The position numbers and the translations under genes were made by a program. 64,000 nucleotides of DNA from an uncultured Eubacteriales bacterium (lineage in GTDB: Bacteria; Bacillota; Clostridia; Oscillospirales; Oscillospiraceae): NCBI GenBank assembly GCA_900545515.1, contig UQZA01000002.1, forward strand, positions 107,228 through 171,227. The letters are read 5' to 3'. Under the pieces are notes generated by a model, which saw only the letters and a list, made by a program, of their open reading frames with translations, had not been told where the DNA came from and ran no database searches. The number at the start of each line of letters is the position of its first letter. Within the stretch, counting starts at the first letter, position 1. Positions 50,848-59,143 of the stretch are shown one piece after another.

Positions 50848-51564
50848 TCAATTTGCGTCTACCTCAAAGGCGGGGCGGAAATTCGTATACAAGCATCCAG
50901 CCTCCATGGTCTTGCCCCGGAGCCTGGCCAGCTCTGACACGGTGACGAACTGATAACCTGCCGCTTCCAGGCGGTCTATGATTTCCAGCGCCGCATCCAC
51001 GGAGCTATCCGACATGTCGTGCAGGAGAATGACGTCACCGTCCCGGGCATGGTCCACGACGCTGCGCACCACCTTTTCTCGGTTACTGGTGGCCCAATCC
51101 TTGGGGTCCACAGACCAGGTGATCAGGGAAAGACCGTGAGATTCTGCGGCGTGTATCACGGCTTGATTGGTTTGCCCTCCAGGCGGCCGAAGCAGGTAGG
51201 AGGTGGTTCCTGTCTGTTCCCGCAAAAGGGATTCTGTCTTGCTCAGTTCCCATTCCAGCTTTTCCGGCGACATGTTCTCCATACAGGCGTGGCTGTAACC
51301 ATGCAGCCCAATCTCATGGCCGGCCTCCAGCATACGTCCGGCCATGTCCGGATATTGCTCCAGACGGTACCCGCAGAGGAAAAAGGTGACACGGGACTGC
51401 CGCCCCTCCAATTCCTCCAACAGCCGCCGGGTAAATCGCCCCGATGGACCGTCATCAAAGGTCATGGCCAGATATTTTCCCTCTGCCGCCTGGGCAGTGA
51501 GGGGGGCGAAGGCCATCACCAGAATCAGTGCTCCAACTACTGCCCGAAAAATTCTTCCTTTCAA
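50848..51564 (-). CDS. Polysaccharide (peptidoglycan) deacetylase, NodB domain
   Basis: A 238-residue secreted enzyme. A signal peptide covers about 1-26 (ending LTAQAAEG). The NodB domain has all five motifs in order: MTFDDGPS (catalytic Asp and metal Asp), HGYSHACM (metal His pair), RPPGG, WSVDPKDW and ILLHD. It removes acetyl groups from N-acetyl sugars of the cell wall, closest to clostridial PdaA-like proteins. It has its own terminator; the gene is divergent from rlmA. Confidence 0.92.
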   Translation of the reverse strand: MKGRIFRAVVGALILVMAFAPLTAQAAEGKYLAMTFDDGPSGRFTRRLLEELEGRQSRVTFFLCGYRLEQYPDMAGRMLEAGHEIGLHGYSHACMENMSPEKLEWELSKTESLLREQTGTTSYLLRPPGGQTNQAVIHAAESHGLSLITWSVDPKDWATSNREKVVRSVVDHARDGDVILLHDMSDSSVDAALEIIDRLEAAGYQFVTVSELARLRGKTMEAGCLYTNFRPAFEVDAN

Positions 51565-51589
51565 TCGGCTGCGCTCCTTTCTGAGTACC

Positions 51590-51618
51590 TTGACGGACGG
51601 CCCCGGGTGGGGTAAGAT
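51590..51618 (+). promoter_or_regulatory. Sigma-70 promoter for the rlmA-like gene
   Basis: TTGACG (51590-51595), 17 bases, TAAGAT (51613-51618), 39 bases before the ATG. Confidence 0.72.
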
Positions 51619-51656
51619 GAAGGTACGACTTTATTGTGCCGCAAGGAGGCGTTCTT

Positions 51657-52466
51657 ATGCCTGATATTCTTTGCCCCACCTGCGGGGCGGCGCTTACGCT
51701 GGGGAGCCGGCAGTGGCTCTGCCCCAAGGGGCACTGTTTTGATGTAGCCCGGCAAGGCTATGTGAATTTGCTACCGGTGACTCAAAAGCATTCCCTCCAT
51801 CCTGGCGACACCCGGGAGCAAGTAGTTGCCCGCCGGACCTTCTTGGAGGCGGGGTTTTATGAGCCCCTGGCCCAGGCCGTGTGCCAGGCGGCTCGGCGGT
51901 ATGGGAAAAACGCAAAAGCCATTCTGGACGCTGGCTGTGGCGAGGGCTATTACAGCGCGCAGATAGCCAGGGCACTGCCCCGGGCAGCTCTATACGGTCT
52001 GGACATCTCCAAGGACGCCGTGCGTCTGGCTGCCGGGAGGTACAAGTCCGGAACCTGGATTTGCGGAACGGCGGCTCATCTGCCCTTTCCCTCTGGAAGC
52101 CTGGATTTGATTTTGAGTATGTTTGCGCTGACTGTGCCGGAGGAGTTTCACCGGGTTTTGACTCCCGGCGGTGTATACCTTCAGGTTCTGGCTGCGGAGG
52201 ATCATCTGCTGGGATTGAAGAAAATCATCTATCCGGAGCTTTTGCGCCGGCAGAAGGATGCCTCTCCGGACCTTCCCGGCTTTGCTCTGGTGGAACGTCG
52301 CCCGATCTCCTTTTCCTTTACGGTAGAGGGGCTGCAAATTCAGAATCTCTTGGCAATGACCCCACATTTCTGGCGCATCACCCGGGAAGGCGCACAGCGC
52401 CTGGCTGCCCTGAGCTGCCTCACAGACCGGGCGTCTGCAGTTCTCTGTGCATACCGCCCAGTGTAG
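51657..52466 (+). CDS. 23S rRNA (guanine-N1)-methyltransferase RlmA family protein
   Basis: A 269-residue class I methyltransferase. A zinc finger at the N-terminus uses Cys6, Cys9, Cys22 and His26 (LCPTCG, WLCPKGH), followed by the family phrase DVARQGYVNLLP. The SAM-binding motif is ILDAGCGEGYYS and the PFPSGSLDLIL region is motif IV. RlmA enzymes methylate G745 or G748 of 23S rRNA, the latter giving tylosin tolerance; which one applies here is unclear. ATG 51657 has AAGGAGG before it. Confidence 0.9.
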   Translation: MPDILCPTCGAALTLGSRQWLCPKGHCFDVARQGYVNLLPVTQKHSLHPGDTREQVVARRTFLEAGFYEPLAQAVCQAARRYGKNAKAILDAGCGEGYYSAQIARALPRAALYGLDISKDAVRLAAGRYKSGTWICGTAAHLPFPSGSLDLILSMFALTVPEEFHRVLTPGGVYLQVLAAEDHLLGLKKIIYPELLRRQKDASPDLPGFALVERRPISFSFTVEGLQIQNLLAMTPHFWRITREGAQRLAALSCLTDRASAVLCAYRPV

Positions 52467-52528
52467 ATGCGGGCCTGCATGGAGCTTTGTGGGCAGCCTC
52501 GTCCTGTGAGACTTGACTAAATTTCGAG

Positions 52529-52544
52529 GTTAGCGATGTCTAAC
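52529..52544 (+). promoter_or_regulatory. DtxR-type operator, copy 1, upstream of feo
   Basis: GTTAG-N6-CTAAC, 56 bases before the -35 element. The half-sites match the TTAG/CTAA arms of the DtxR/IdeR box. Confidence 0.6.
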
Positions 52545-52599
52545 TATTTGGGCGGAACGACGAAAATTCGGCTCCGGAGCAGTTTTCTTCAAAAATGGA

Positions 52600-52628
52600 T
52601 TGACATTTGAAATGGCAACGAGTATGAT
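52600..52628 (+). promoter_or_regulatory. Sigma-70 promoter of the feo operon
   Basis: TTGACA (52600-52605), 17 bases, TATGAT (52623-52628); start near 52636, inside operator copy 2. Confidence 0.85.
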
Positions 52629-52636
52629 AGCTGATG

Positions 52637-52652
52637 GTTAGCAAGAGCTAAC
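52637..52652 (+). promoter_or_regulatory. DtxR-type operator, copy 2, at the feo transcription start
   Basis: GTTAG-N6-CTAAC with extended arms GTTAGC/GCTAAC, placed 8 bases after the -10 box. Confidence 0.7.
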
Positions 52653-52669
52653 TTTAAAACACCGCGATG

Positions 52670-52685
52670 GTTAGCTTTTCCTAAT
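52670..52685 (+). promoter_or_regulatory. DtxR-type operator, copy 3, in the feo leader
   Basis: GTTAG-N6-CTAAT with the same spacing, 33 bases downstream of copy 2. Confidence 0.6.
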
Positions 52686-52720
52686 TTTGAAACCGTCCGG
52701 CAGTGTAAGGGAGGATATTC

Positions 52721-52933
52721 ATGATGCCGCTGACACTTGCAAATCCCGGGGAGGAAAACATCATTCGGAAGATAGGCGGAAAGCCGGAGGTGAAAAAGCA
52801 CCTGGAAAATCTGGGCTTTGTAGCCGGGGGAAATGTGACGGTCATTTCTGCAACTGGCGGAAACGTCATCGTAAACGTCAAAGAATCCCGGGTGGCCATC
52901 AGCAAGGAAATGGCCCAGAAAATTATGATCTGA
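52721..52933 (+). CDS. feoA: FeoA family protein (first copy)
   Basis: A 70-residue SH3-like FeoA protein: MMPLTLANPGEENIIRKIGG, LENLGFVAGGNVTVIS, GNVIVNVKESRVAISKEMA. FeoA proteins bind FeoB and are needed for Fe2+ uptake. It is the first gene of feoA-feoA-feoB-Cys-rich. GGGAGGA precedes the tandem ATG codons. A second FeoA follows, a doubling common in Clostridia. Confidence 0.93.
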   Translation: MMPLTLANPGEENIIRKIGGKPEVKKHLENLGFVAGGNVTVISATGGNVIVNVKESRVAISKEMAQKIMI

Positions 52934-53036
52934 GGCCAATGTTCCCCTGAGTATGACATACATGCAAAGGGGGACCGCCATGGGATGGGCGGGTAAGCTG
53001 TTACAGAAAATTTCATCTGATAGAGGAGGAAACCCA

Positions 53037-53258
53037 ATGAAGACACTGAGAGAGGCCAAGATTGGCGATACGGTGACCGTTGTCAAGCTCCACGGTGAGG
53101 GCGCGGTCAAGCGCCGGATTATGGATATGGGCATTACCAAGGGTGTCACCGTCCACATCCGCAAGGTGGCCCCCCTGGGCGATCCGGTGGAGATCACGGT
53201 ACGGGGCTATGAGTTGTCCCTGCGCAAGGCTGACGCTGGGATGGTCGAGGTGGAGTAG
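53037..53258 (+). CDS. feoA: FeoA family protein (second copy)
   Basis: A 73-residue FeoA: MKTLREAKIGDTVTVVKLHG, GAVKRRIMDMGITKG, PLGDPVEITVRGYELSLRK. It is the canonical FeoA form, closer to the E. coli type than the first copy. ATG 53037 has AGAGGAGG before it; an in-frame ATG at 52980 would add 19 residues and has a weaker GGGGG site. It lies 64 bases ahead of feoB. Confidence 0.95.
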   Translation: MKTLREAKIGDTVTVVKLHGEGAVKRRIMDMGITKGVTVHIRKVAPLGDPVEITVRGYELSLRKADAGMVEVE

Positions 53259-53322
53259 GACCATTTTCCTGGCGAGGTTAGGAAAAGCTTACTTGCATAT
53301 TTTTTGAAAGAGAGGTACCAGC

Positions 53323-55824
53323 ATGGAATGGAAAATCGCCCTGGCGGGCAACCCCAACAGCGGCAAGACCACCCTGTTCAACGCTCTGACCGGGTCCAAC
53401 CAGTTTGTGGGAAACTGGCCCGGCGTTACGGTGGAGAAGAAAGAGGGCAAGCTGAAACGGCATAATGATGTGATCATCACGGACCTGCCCGGCATTTACT
53501 CCCTGTCGCCCTATACCTTGGAAGAGGTAGTGGCGCGGAACTACTTGATAGATGAGCGTCCAAATGCCATCTTGAACATTGTAGACGGCACCAACCTGGA
53601 GCGAAACCTGTACTTAACCACGCAGCTCACGGAGCTGGGGATTCCTGTGGTGGTAGCCATCAACATGATGGACGTGGTCAGAAAAAACGGGGATCAAATT
53701 AACACCCAGGAGCTCTCCCGGGCCTTGGGCTGCAAGGTGGTGGAGATTTCCGCGCTGAAGGGAACAGGCGTGATGGAGGCTGCAGAAGCAGCCATTGCCG
53801 CTGCCAAAACCGGCAAGACCGTCCCCATGCACACCTTCTCCGGCGTGGTAGAGCACGCCATTGCTCACATCGAGGAGGCCGCTGTCCATAACATGCCCCC
53901 GGAGCAGCAGCGTTGGTATGCCATCAAGCTTTTTGAGCGGGACGAGAAGGCCAGCAGCCGCATGCAGCTGCCCCAGAGCGTCCTGTCCCACATTGAGGAG
54001 GACATTCAAGCCGCCGAGAAGGAGCTGGATGACGATGCCGAGAGCATCATCACCAACGAGCGGTATGTCTACATTGCCTCTCTGATGAAGGGCTGCTATA
54101 AGAAAAAAAGGGTCGGCAAGCTGAGTACCTCCGATCAAATCGACAAGGTCGTCACCAATCGTTGGCTGGCGCTGCCGATTTTCGCGGTGGTGATGTTCCT
54201 GGTATACTTTGTGTCCGTTACCACGGTGGGTACCTGGGCGACCGATTGGGCCAACGACGGTGTGTTTGGAGACGGCTGGCATCTGCTCGGCATTGGCAGC
54301 AGCGCGTACAATGAAGTGGCCGATGAATTCGGCGAAGCCTCCCAGGTGGTAAACGGCTTCCTCGAATATGCCTCTGAGAACGGCGTGGACACCGAGGCTG
54401 TGGAAGCAGCTTTGGACACGGAGTCGGAAGAGTTTGACCCTGCCGCAGCAAAGACGGCTCTGACCGCCTTTGCAGGCCAATTCTCCGCTACCGATACGGC
54501 AACCTATGTGGTTGTGGACGAAGAGACCATGGCCGACGAGGAAGTCACCGCTACCGGCGCTGATTTAGCAGCGGCGCTCACCGTATATGATCAGTACGGC
54601 TATGCAGAGCCGGATCCGGCGGATTACGGCGTATGGGTTCCCGGTGTCCCGGTGTTGGTCGAGCGGGGCTTGGACGCCATTGGCTGCGCGGATTGGCTGC
54701 GGGGCCTGATTTTGGACGGAATTGTTGCCGGCGTTGGGGCTGTGTTGGGCTTCGTACCTCAGATTCTTGTGCTCTTTATTTTCCTGGCATTCCTGGAATC
54801 CTGCGGCTATATGGCGCGGATTGCCTTCGTCATGGACCGGATTTTCCGGAAGTTCGGCCTGTCCGGCAAGTCCTTTATCCCCATGCTCATTGGTACCGGC
54901 TGTGGCATTCCCGGCATTATGGCCTCCAGAACCATCGAAAATGAACGGGACCGGCGTATGACCATTATGACCACAACCTTCATCCCCTGCGGCGCGAAAA
55001 TGCCGTTCATTGCCATGATTGCAGGCGCCATTTTCGGCGGCGCCCCCTGGGTGGCTCCCAGTGCCTATTTCTTGGGTATGGCGGCCATTGTGATCTCTGG
55101 CATCATGCTAAAGAAGACCAAGATGTTTACCGGCGATCCAGCGCCCTTTGTCATGGAGCTACCGGCTTATCACTGGCCTACGGTGGGCAATGTGCTCCGC
55201 AGTATGTGGGAGCGGGGCTGGTCCTTTATTAAAAAAGCGGGCACCATCATTTTGCTTTCCACCATTGTCGTTTGGTTCACCACGTACTTTGGTTTTGTGG
55301 ATGGCAAGTTCACGATGCTAGCTGAAGACCAGATCGATTCCAGCATTCTGGCTGCCATTGGCGGGGCCATTGCCTGGATCTTCACTCCTCTGGGCTGGGG
55401 CAACTGGCAGGCAGCCGTGGCTTCCATCACAGGCCTGGTGGCAAAAGAAAACATCGTGGGTACCATGGGCATTCTCTACGGCGGCACGGGTACGGTTTAC
55501 AGCAACCTGGCCAGCACCTTCACCGCCATCAGTGGCTATTCCTTCCTGGCCTTCAACCTGCTCTGCGCTCCCTGCTTTGCGGCTATGGGCGCCATCAAGC
55601 GGGAGATGAACAATGCCAAGTGGACTTGGTTTGCCATCGGGTATCAGTGCTTGTTTGCTTATGCAATCAGCCTCATCATTTACCAGGTTGGCCTGATTTT
55701 TACCGGTGGCGTCCAAATCGTGGGTCTCATTGCTGCCATTGCCCTTACCGGCCTGATTCTCTATATGCTGTTGAAACCCCATCAGGAGTCCAACCGACTG
55801 ACGGAAAAGGTCAAGGTGGCATAA
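53323..55824 (+). CDS. feoB: Ferrous iron transporter FeoB with extra acidic loop
   Basis: An 833-residue FeoB. The G domain occupies 1-165: G1 GNPNSGKTTLFN, G3 DLPGIYSL and G4 NMMD. A helical spacer follows, then the membrane part with two Gate motifs (GCGIPGIMASRTI, and the later LCAPCFAAMGAIK with Cys). Between the first span (about 285) and the rest lies an insertion at about 325-435 rich in Glu, Asp and Ala and poor in basic residues, making the protein longer than the usual 650-770 residues. This loop should be outside the membrane. It imports Fe2+ driven by GTP hydrolysis. Operators upstream suggest repression by iron. Confidence 0.97.
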   Translation: MEWKIALAGNPNSGKTTLFNALTGSNQFVGNWPGVTVEKKEGKLKRHNDVIITDLPGIYSLSPYTLEEVVARNYLIDERPNAILNIVDGTNLERNLYLTTQLTELGIPVVVAINMMDVVRKNGDQINTQELSRALGCKVVEISALKGTGVMEAAEAAIAAAKTGKTVPMHTFSGVVEHAIAHIEEAAVHNMPPEQQRWYAIKLFERDEKASSRMQLPQSVLSHIEEDIQAAEKELDDDAESIITNERYVYIASLMKGCYKKKRVGKLSTSDQIDKVVTNRWLALPIFAVVMFLVYFVSVTTVGTWATDWANDGVFGDGWHLLGIGSSAYNEVADEFGEASQVVNGFLEYASENGVDTEAVEAALDTESEEFDPAAAKTALTAFAGQFSATDTATYVVVDEETMADEEVTATGADLAAALTVYDQYGYAEPDPADYGVWVPGVPVLVERGLDAIGCADWLRGLILDGIVAGVGAVLGFVPQILVLFIFLAFLESCGYMARIAFVMDRIFRKFGLSGKSFIPMLIGTGCGIPGIMASRTIENERDRRMTIMTTTFIPCGAKMPFIAMIAGAIFGGAPWVAPSAYFLGMAAIVISGIMLKKTKMFTGDPAPFVMELPAYHWPTVGNVLRSMWERGWSFIKKAGTIILLSTIVVWFTTYFGFVDGKFTMLAEDQIDSSILAAIGGAIAWIFTPLGWGNWQAAVASITGLVAKENIVGTMGILYGGTGTVYSNLASTFTAISGYSFLAFNLLCAPCFAAMGAIKREMNNAKWTWFAIGYQCLFAYAISLIIYQVGLIFTGGVQIVGLIAAIALTGLILYMLLKPHQESNRLTEKVKVA

Positions 55825-55852
55825 TCTAAAACGAGAAAGTAACAAAGGGGGA

Positions 55853-56032
55853 ATGGATATGTTATCCTGGCTTGCAGCAAATGGAGGCACCATCGGTGTT
55901 GCCGTCCTTCTGCTGCTAGTAACCGGCAGCATCATAGCCGGTCTGGTTCACAATCGCAAAAAAGGAAAATCCTCCTGTGGCTGCAACTGCGGAAGCTGTC
56001 CCATGAGTGGCAGTTGCCACCCTAAAAAATAA
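55853..56032 (+). CDS. FeoB-associated Cys-rich membrane protein
   Basis: A 59-residue peptide. One membrane span (about 12-33) is followed by Asn-Arg-Lys-Lys and a tail with six Cys in the CGCNCGSCPMSGSC pattern. The family stands behind feoB in many Clostridia and may hand over or trap metal (inference). Start ATG follows AAAGGGGGA. It is 28 bases after feoB, closing the operon. Confidence 0.92.
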   Translation: MDMLSWLAANGGTIGVAVLLLLVTGSIIAGLVHNRKKGKSSCGCNCGSCPMSGSCHPKK

Positions 56033-56045
56033 AGATTGTACTGTA

Positions 56046-56090
56046 AAAATCCGGCAAAATGTGCATTTTATGGCGCTTTTGCCGGATTTT
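56046..56090. terminator. Bidirectional terminator between feo operon and EFR1 gene
   Basis: A 14-bp perfect stem AAAATCCGGCAAAA/TTTTGCCGGATTTT around a 17-base loop between convergent genes. Confidence 0.9.
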
Positions 56091-56112
56091 CTATGAGGCG
56101 GGAAATCTTACC

Positions 56113-56802
56113 TTACAAATAGACCTTGGTATCTTCACATGGCGTTTGCTCCAAATAGCGCTTCAAAATGGGATGGAGCTGAAAGTGAAGCGCCGATTTT
56201 GGGCATTGGCAAACGCAGCGCAGGCAGCGAATACAGTTGCCATGGATGATACCCGCTTCGATTGCCTGCATGGGGCATTGTTCCGTGCAAAGGTTGCAAG
56301 CATTGCAGCTCTCGTCCAGCCAGATTCTCACCCCACACCGGCTGCGCCAAGAAGGGAAAAAGCTGGCAAGGGGGTGTTTACTTTCCCGCGTCAGGGTAGC
56401 GGCCCGAGGATGTTGGATTCTCGCAAAAATGGGCTGTAAAGGCTGAGCATCGAATTGTGTGGACGAATCCAAATAGGTGTGCCCCATGGGCACGTATGCT
56501 GCTGCAATGACGCGCCCACGTATGATTTTGAATGCCTCCCACAGCACATTTCCGTGAGAGATTTTGCCGTATGTGGCGATGAGGACCACGTGCTTGGAGT
56601 CCAGCTTGCTGAAAAAATCTCTTACCACAGCGGGGATATTTTGACAGTAAACCGGAAATATAACCACGGCCAAATCTGCCTGGCAGTGAGACTCCGCCAG
56701 GCGCCGGTCTATATTCACAACCGGTACCTGCAATTCTCTTGCAAAATATTCGGCGATAGCGTAACTATGGCCGCTTCCCGAAAAACAGTATACAGACGTC
56801 AT
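56113..56802 (-). CDS. EFR1-family flavodoxin-ferredoxin protein
   Basis: A 229-residue fusion. Residues 1-150 are flavodoxin-like (YCFSGSGHSYAIAEYFA phosphate loop, VVIFPVYCQNIP, VVLIATYGK). Residues 165-215 hold two 4Fe-4S motifs (CNACNLCTEQCP and CIRCLRCVCQCP). Such EFR1 proteins move electrons between flavin and iron-sulfur carriers in anaerobes; the partner is unknown. Its ATG overlaps the stop of the next upstream gene by 4 bases (56799-56802). Convergence with feo may be chance, though both involve iron. Confidence 0.92.
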   Translation of the reverse strand: MTSVYCFSGSGHSYAIAEYFARELQVPVVNIDRRLAESHCQADLAVVIFPVYCQNIPAVVRDFFSKLDSKHVVLIATYGKISHGNVLWEAFKIIRGRVIAAAYVPMGHTYLDSSTQFDAQPLQPIFARIQHPRAATLTRESKHPLASFFPSWRSRCGVRIWLDESCNACNLCTEQCPMQAIEAGIIHGNCIRCLRCVCQCPKSALHFQLHPILKRYLEQTPCEDTKVYL

Positions 56803-57059
56803 GATCGCCCCTCTAAAAAGTCACGCATGGCAGCACACTCCAGGGGCTCCTCCAGTGAACATCCAAGTTGGCGTTCCATTTCATACAGCATCTCCTCCCT
56901 GGAAACTCCACAATTTCGGCTTGCCAGGGAGATTTCAAGGGAGCTAAATGGGATCATTTTGCTTTTGCAATGGTAAAAGCGGATGAACTGGGAGTAATCC
57001 TTGCATTTTTCGATCCGGCAGCTGGTGTGAAGCGACTTTTTATCATCGGCCGGCGGCAC
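56799..57059 (-). CDS. Hypothetical protein, possibly 5'-truncated next to the mobile element
   Basis: An 86-residue reading frame from GTG 57059 that I do not recognise. It is coupled to the EFR1 gene (ATGA overlap), so it is probably real. It has four Cys in the first half (SCRIEKC, FYHCKS, RNCG) and a helical end. Protein-like sequence (RYNFYDEECGW) continues in frame for 14 codons above the GTG until a TAA at 57104-57102, with no ATG and no ribosome site. The natural start may have been lost when the Tn916-type element inserted to its right (inference). Confidence 0.5.
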   Translation of the reverse strand: MPPADDKKSLHTSCRIEKCKDYSQFIRFYHCKSKMIPFSSLEISLASRNCGVSREEMLYEMERQLGCSLEEPLECAAMRDFLEGRS

Positions 57060-57118
57060 CCAGCCGCATTCTTCATCATAAAAGTTATAGCGAATTTCTG
57101 ATTATCTTCGCATTAGGT

Positions 57119-57167
57119 GGCAAATGTCGGTTTAGCCTGATATTTCAGGCTTTTCCGGCATTTTTGT
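57119..57167 (+). terminator. Nested hairpin with U tract near the element boundary
   Basis: An inner stem AGCCTGA/TCAGGCT is followed by TTTTCC, and an outer AATGTCGG/CCGGCATT pair is followed by TTTGTTT. It lies between the host genes and the int end of the mobile element. Confidence 0.6.
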
Positions 57168-57223
57168 TTACGGAAGATACTCGGCATATCATGGCATTTC
57201 CAAGCCTCACCCGGCAATCAAAA

Positions 57224-57243
57224 GTAGTAAAAGCGTAGTAAAA
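57224..57243. repeat. Direct repeats GTAGTAAAA, probable Int arm-binding sites
   Basis: GTAGTAAAA occurs at 57224-57232 and 57235-57243, one helical turn apart, just past the int stop codon. Tn916 has similar direct repeats at this end for the N-terminal domain of Int. This places the element end within the next 100 or so bases to the left. The resemblance is from memory. Confidence 0.6.
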
Positions 57244-57256
57244 ACCGACTTTACTG

Positions 57257-58450
57257 CTATGCCGCCAGCCTATCCATTTCAGCCTTCGCAGAAGCAAAAG
57301 TCGCGTGCGCGTAATAGTTCAGCGTCATGGTGATGTTGGAATGGCCCATGATGTACTGCAATGCCTTCGGGTTCATCCCGGCGTTTGCTAACCGGGTGCA
57401 GAACGTATGCCGCATGGTGTGGGGCGTGATGTTCGGGAGGGCTTCATCCTCCTTGTGCTGCTTGTTGTACTTCTTCACAAGCCCCTTGAACATGCTCTCA
57501 TAGCTGGACGCCGTTTTGGGGTAGCCGTTCTGGTTGAGGAACAGGAAATCCTTGTAACCGTCGATATTGACCGCTGCCGCCTTCCCCCGGTTTTTCACAG
57601 CCCGTTTCAACGCCTCGTAGACCTTATCGCTCATGGGGACTTGCCGGGCTCCGCTTTTGGTTTTCGGCACATCCACATAGTAGCCGGTCTCACTGTCCCG
57701 GAGAAGCTGGTGGTCCACATTGATCTGCCGGTTTGCAAAATCAAGATCGACCGTCAGGCCGCAGAGCTCGGAGATACGGAGGCCGGTTCCCAGAAGGACG
57801 ATGATCTCGTCACAATACTTCCGGTAGACCGGATCACCCGCCGCAAAAGCAAGTAGGTTTTCCTCCTGCTCCTGGGTCAATGCGATCTTTTCCTCCGTGT
57901 CATCCTCCAGGACCGTATCCAGGGCGAAGTTGAATGGGTTCTTGCGGATACAGTCATCCTCGATCGCCGTGTAGAAGGCCGCCTTCAAAGACCGTTTCCA
58001 GTTGTTGATTGTCTTGTAGGCATAACCCTTTTCGCTCATTCGGATCGCCCACTCCTTCGCGTCCGACAGCTTTACGGTATCAATGCTTCTGCCTCCCAGC
58101 GGATCAGCTTTCAGCACCGCCATCAGATACTCACGGCCCTTTTCGGTGCTCCGCTTAACGTTCTTCCGATGGCTGTTCTGCTTTGCGTAGAGCTGGCAGA
58201 CCGTCATCTTCTTCCCGATGGTGTCAATGCCATCGTCAAGGTCCCTCTGGATTTCCTTCACCTTTTCCCGGAGCGGGAGGTCATCCCGCTTTCCGGCCGG
58301 GGCCTTGTCGGTGGCGACCAACCTCCAGGAGTACACGAATTGAGGTTTCCCGTATGCGTCCGTATATTTGTAAGCGTATCTTCCGTCTTTTCTCTGGCTC
58401 TCTCCAGTCCTTAAAATTCGACCTTTGCTATCGCGTCTTTTCTCTGACAT
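57257..58450 (-). CDS. int: Tn916-type tyrosine integrase
   Basis: A 397-residue integrase. The N-terminal arm-binding domain (MSEKRRDSKGRIL, GESQRKDGRYAYKY) is nearly that of Tn916 Int. Catalytic residues match its numbering: Arg225 (GTGLRISEL), His344 and Arg347 (HTMRHTF), His370 (MGHSN) and Tyr379 (LNYYAH). It excises and integrates the element with little target preference. The start is ATG 58450 with AAAGGAG in front; the frame extends to 58525 without a site. It should be functional as read. Confidence 0.97.
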   Translation of the reverse strand: MSEKRRDSKGRILRTGESQRKDGRYAYKYTDAYGKPQFVYSWRLVATDKAPAGKRDDLPLREKVKEIQRDLDDGIDTIGKKMTVCQLYAKQNSHRKNVKRSTEKGREYLMAVLKADPLGGRSIDTVKLSDAKEWAIRMSEKGYAYKTINNWKRSLKAAFYTAIEDDCIRKNPFNFALDTVLEDDTEEKIALTQEQEENLLAFAAGDPVYRKYCDEIIVLLGTGLRISELCGLTVDLDFANRQINVDHQLLRDSETGYYVDVPKTKSGARQVPMSDKVYEALKRAVKNRGKAAAVNIDGYKDFLFLNQNGYPKTASSYESMFKGLVKKYNKQHKEDEALPNITPHTMRHTFCTRLANAGMNPKALQYIMGHSNITMTLNYYAHATFASAKAEMDRLAA

Positions 58451-58540
58451 GATGGTAAGCTCCTTTCCATTCCTGGAATGAGCCTTGATACGCCATACAT
58501 AGATTATACCGCGTTCCCGGCCCATTGTCAGCCGTTATTC

Positions 58541-58744
58541 TCAAATGACCTCCAGGGAATCGATTACTTTCTCAAACTGCCTGCGCTTGATCTGGAGCCT
58601 GTTCCCATTCATAATCAGCCAGCCCGCGTCGGGGTTATCCTCAGCTAACTTGCGGAGCTTCTTTTCCCCGATACGGAAGTATTTAGACGCCTCCTCGATG
58701 GTAAGCGTGTATTTTTCCCAAATAGGAATATCGTTCGTGTTCAT
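58541..58744 (-). CDS. xis: Tn916-type excisionase Xis
   Basis: A 67-residue winged-helix protein, the same length as Tn916 Xis: NTNDIPIWEKYTLTIEEASK, FRIGEKKLRKLAED, GNRLQIKRRQFEKVID. It bends the element ends and directs Int toward excision. ATG 58744 follows AGGAGGTG. It lies 90 bases before int, in the standard order. Confidence 0.96.
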   Translation of the reverse strand: MNTNDIPIWEKYTLTIEEASKYFRIGEKKLRKLAEDNPDAGWLIMNGNRLQIKRRQFEKVIDSLEVI

Positions 58745-58756
58745 AAAATACAACAC

Positions 58757-59143
58757 CTCCTGTTATAATGTAACGTCCCCCTTTCAAGAGGACGGTGTTG
58801 GTTAAAAGAGGCAAAACCGGACGGCTGCTGGCACAGCTCCACGGGAATCTCACCCCGGCCCATGCTGATGGGTGCGGCGCGCAATGCTTTGAGGGCGTTC
58901 AACGCGCGAGTATCTTTGACCTGCCTGTACGTCCTCGCCCGCGAGCAGCCACGCCCGCTTTGCGGCCTGGTGTGGATCGCTCGTTCCCAGGAGGGAAGTC
59001 ATGGCGCACCGGCCGTATGGCTCGGTACAGGACAGAATGTATCCGCCTGCCTTATGCTGCACCGATGGCCTCCCATCGGGCTTTCTTTGTCAAGGTGCGG
59101 GACACCGCGCGGAAAGGGGAACACGCAGCGCCCCATTCCCGGA
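58757..59143. other. Gap between xis and the ORF8-like gene
   Basis: About 390 bases where Tn916 has orf10. A minus-strand frame at 58850-59062 and a plus-strand frame at 59001-59219 (with AGGAGGG before its ATG) are open, but neither looks like a known protein. TATAAT-like sequence near 58764-58769 could serve xis. I annotate no gene. Confidence 0.35.

Noticed and set aside
51657..52466. Assignment of the methyltransferase specifically to tylosin resistance (G748)
   Set aside because: Family membership is clear, but the target base cannot be told from the sequence.
58850..59062. Minus-strand 70-codon frame in the place of Tn916 orf10
   Set aside because: No ribosome site and no similarity to ORF10 or other transposon proteins that I can recognise.
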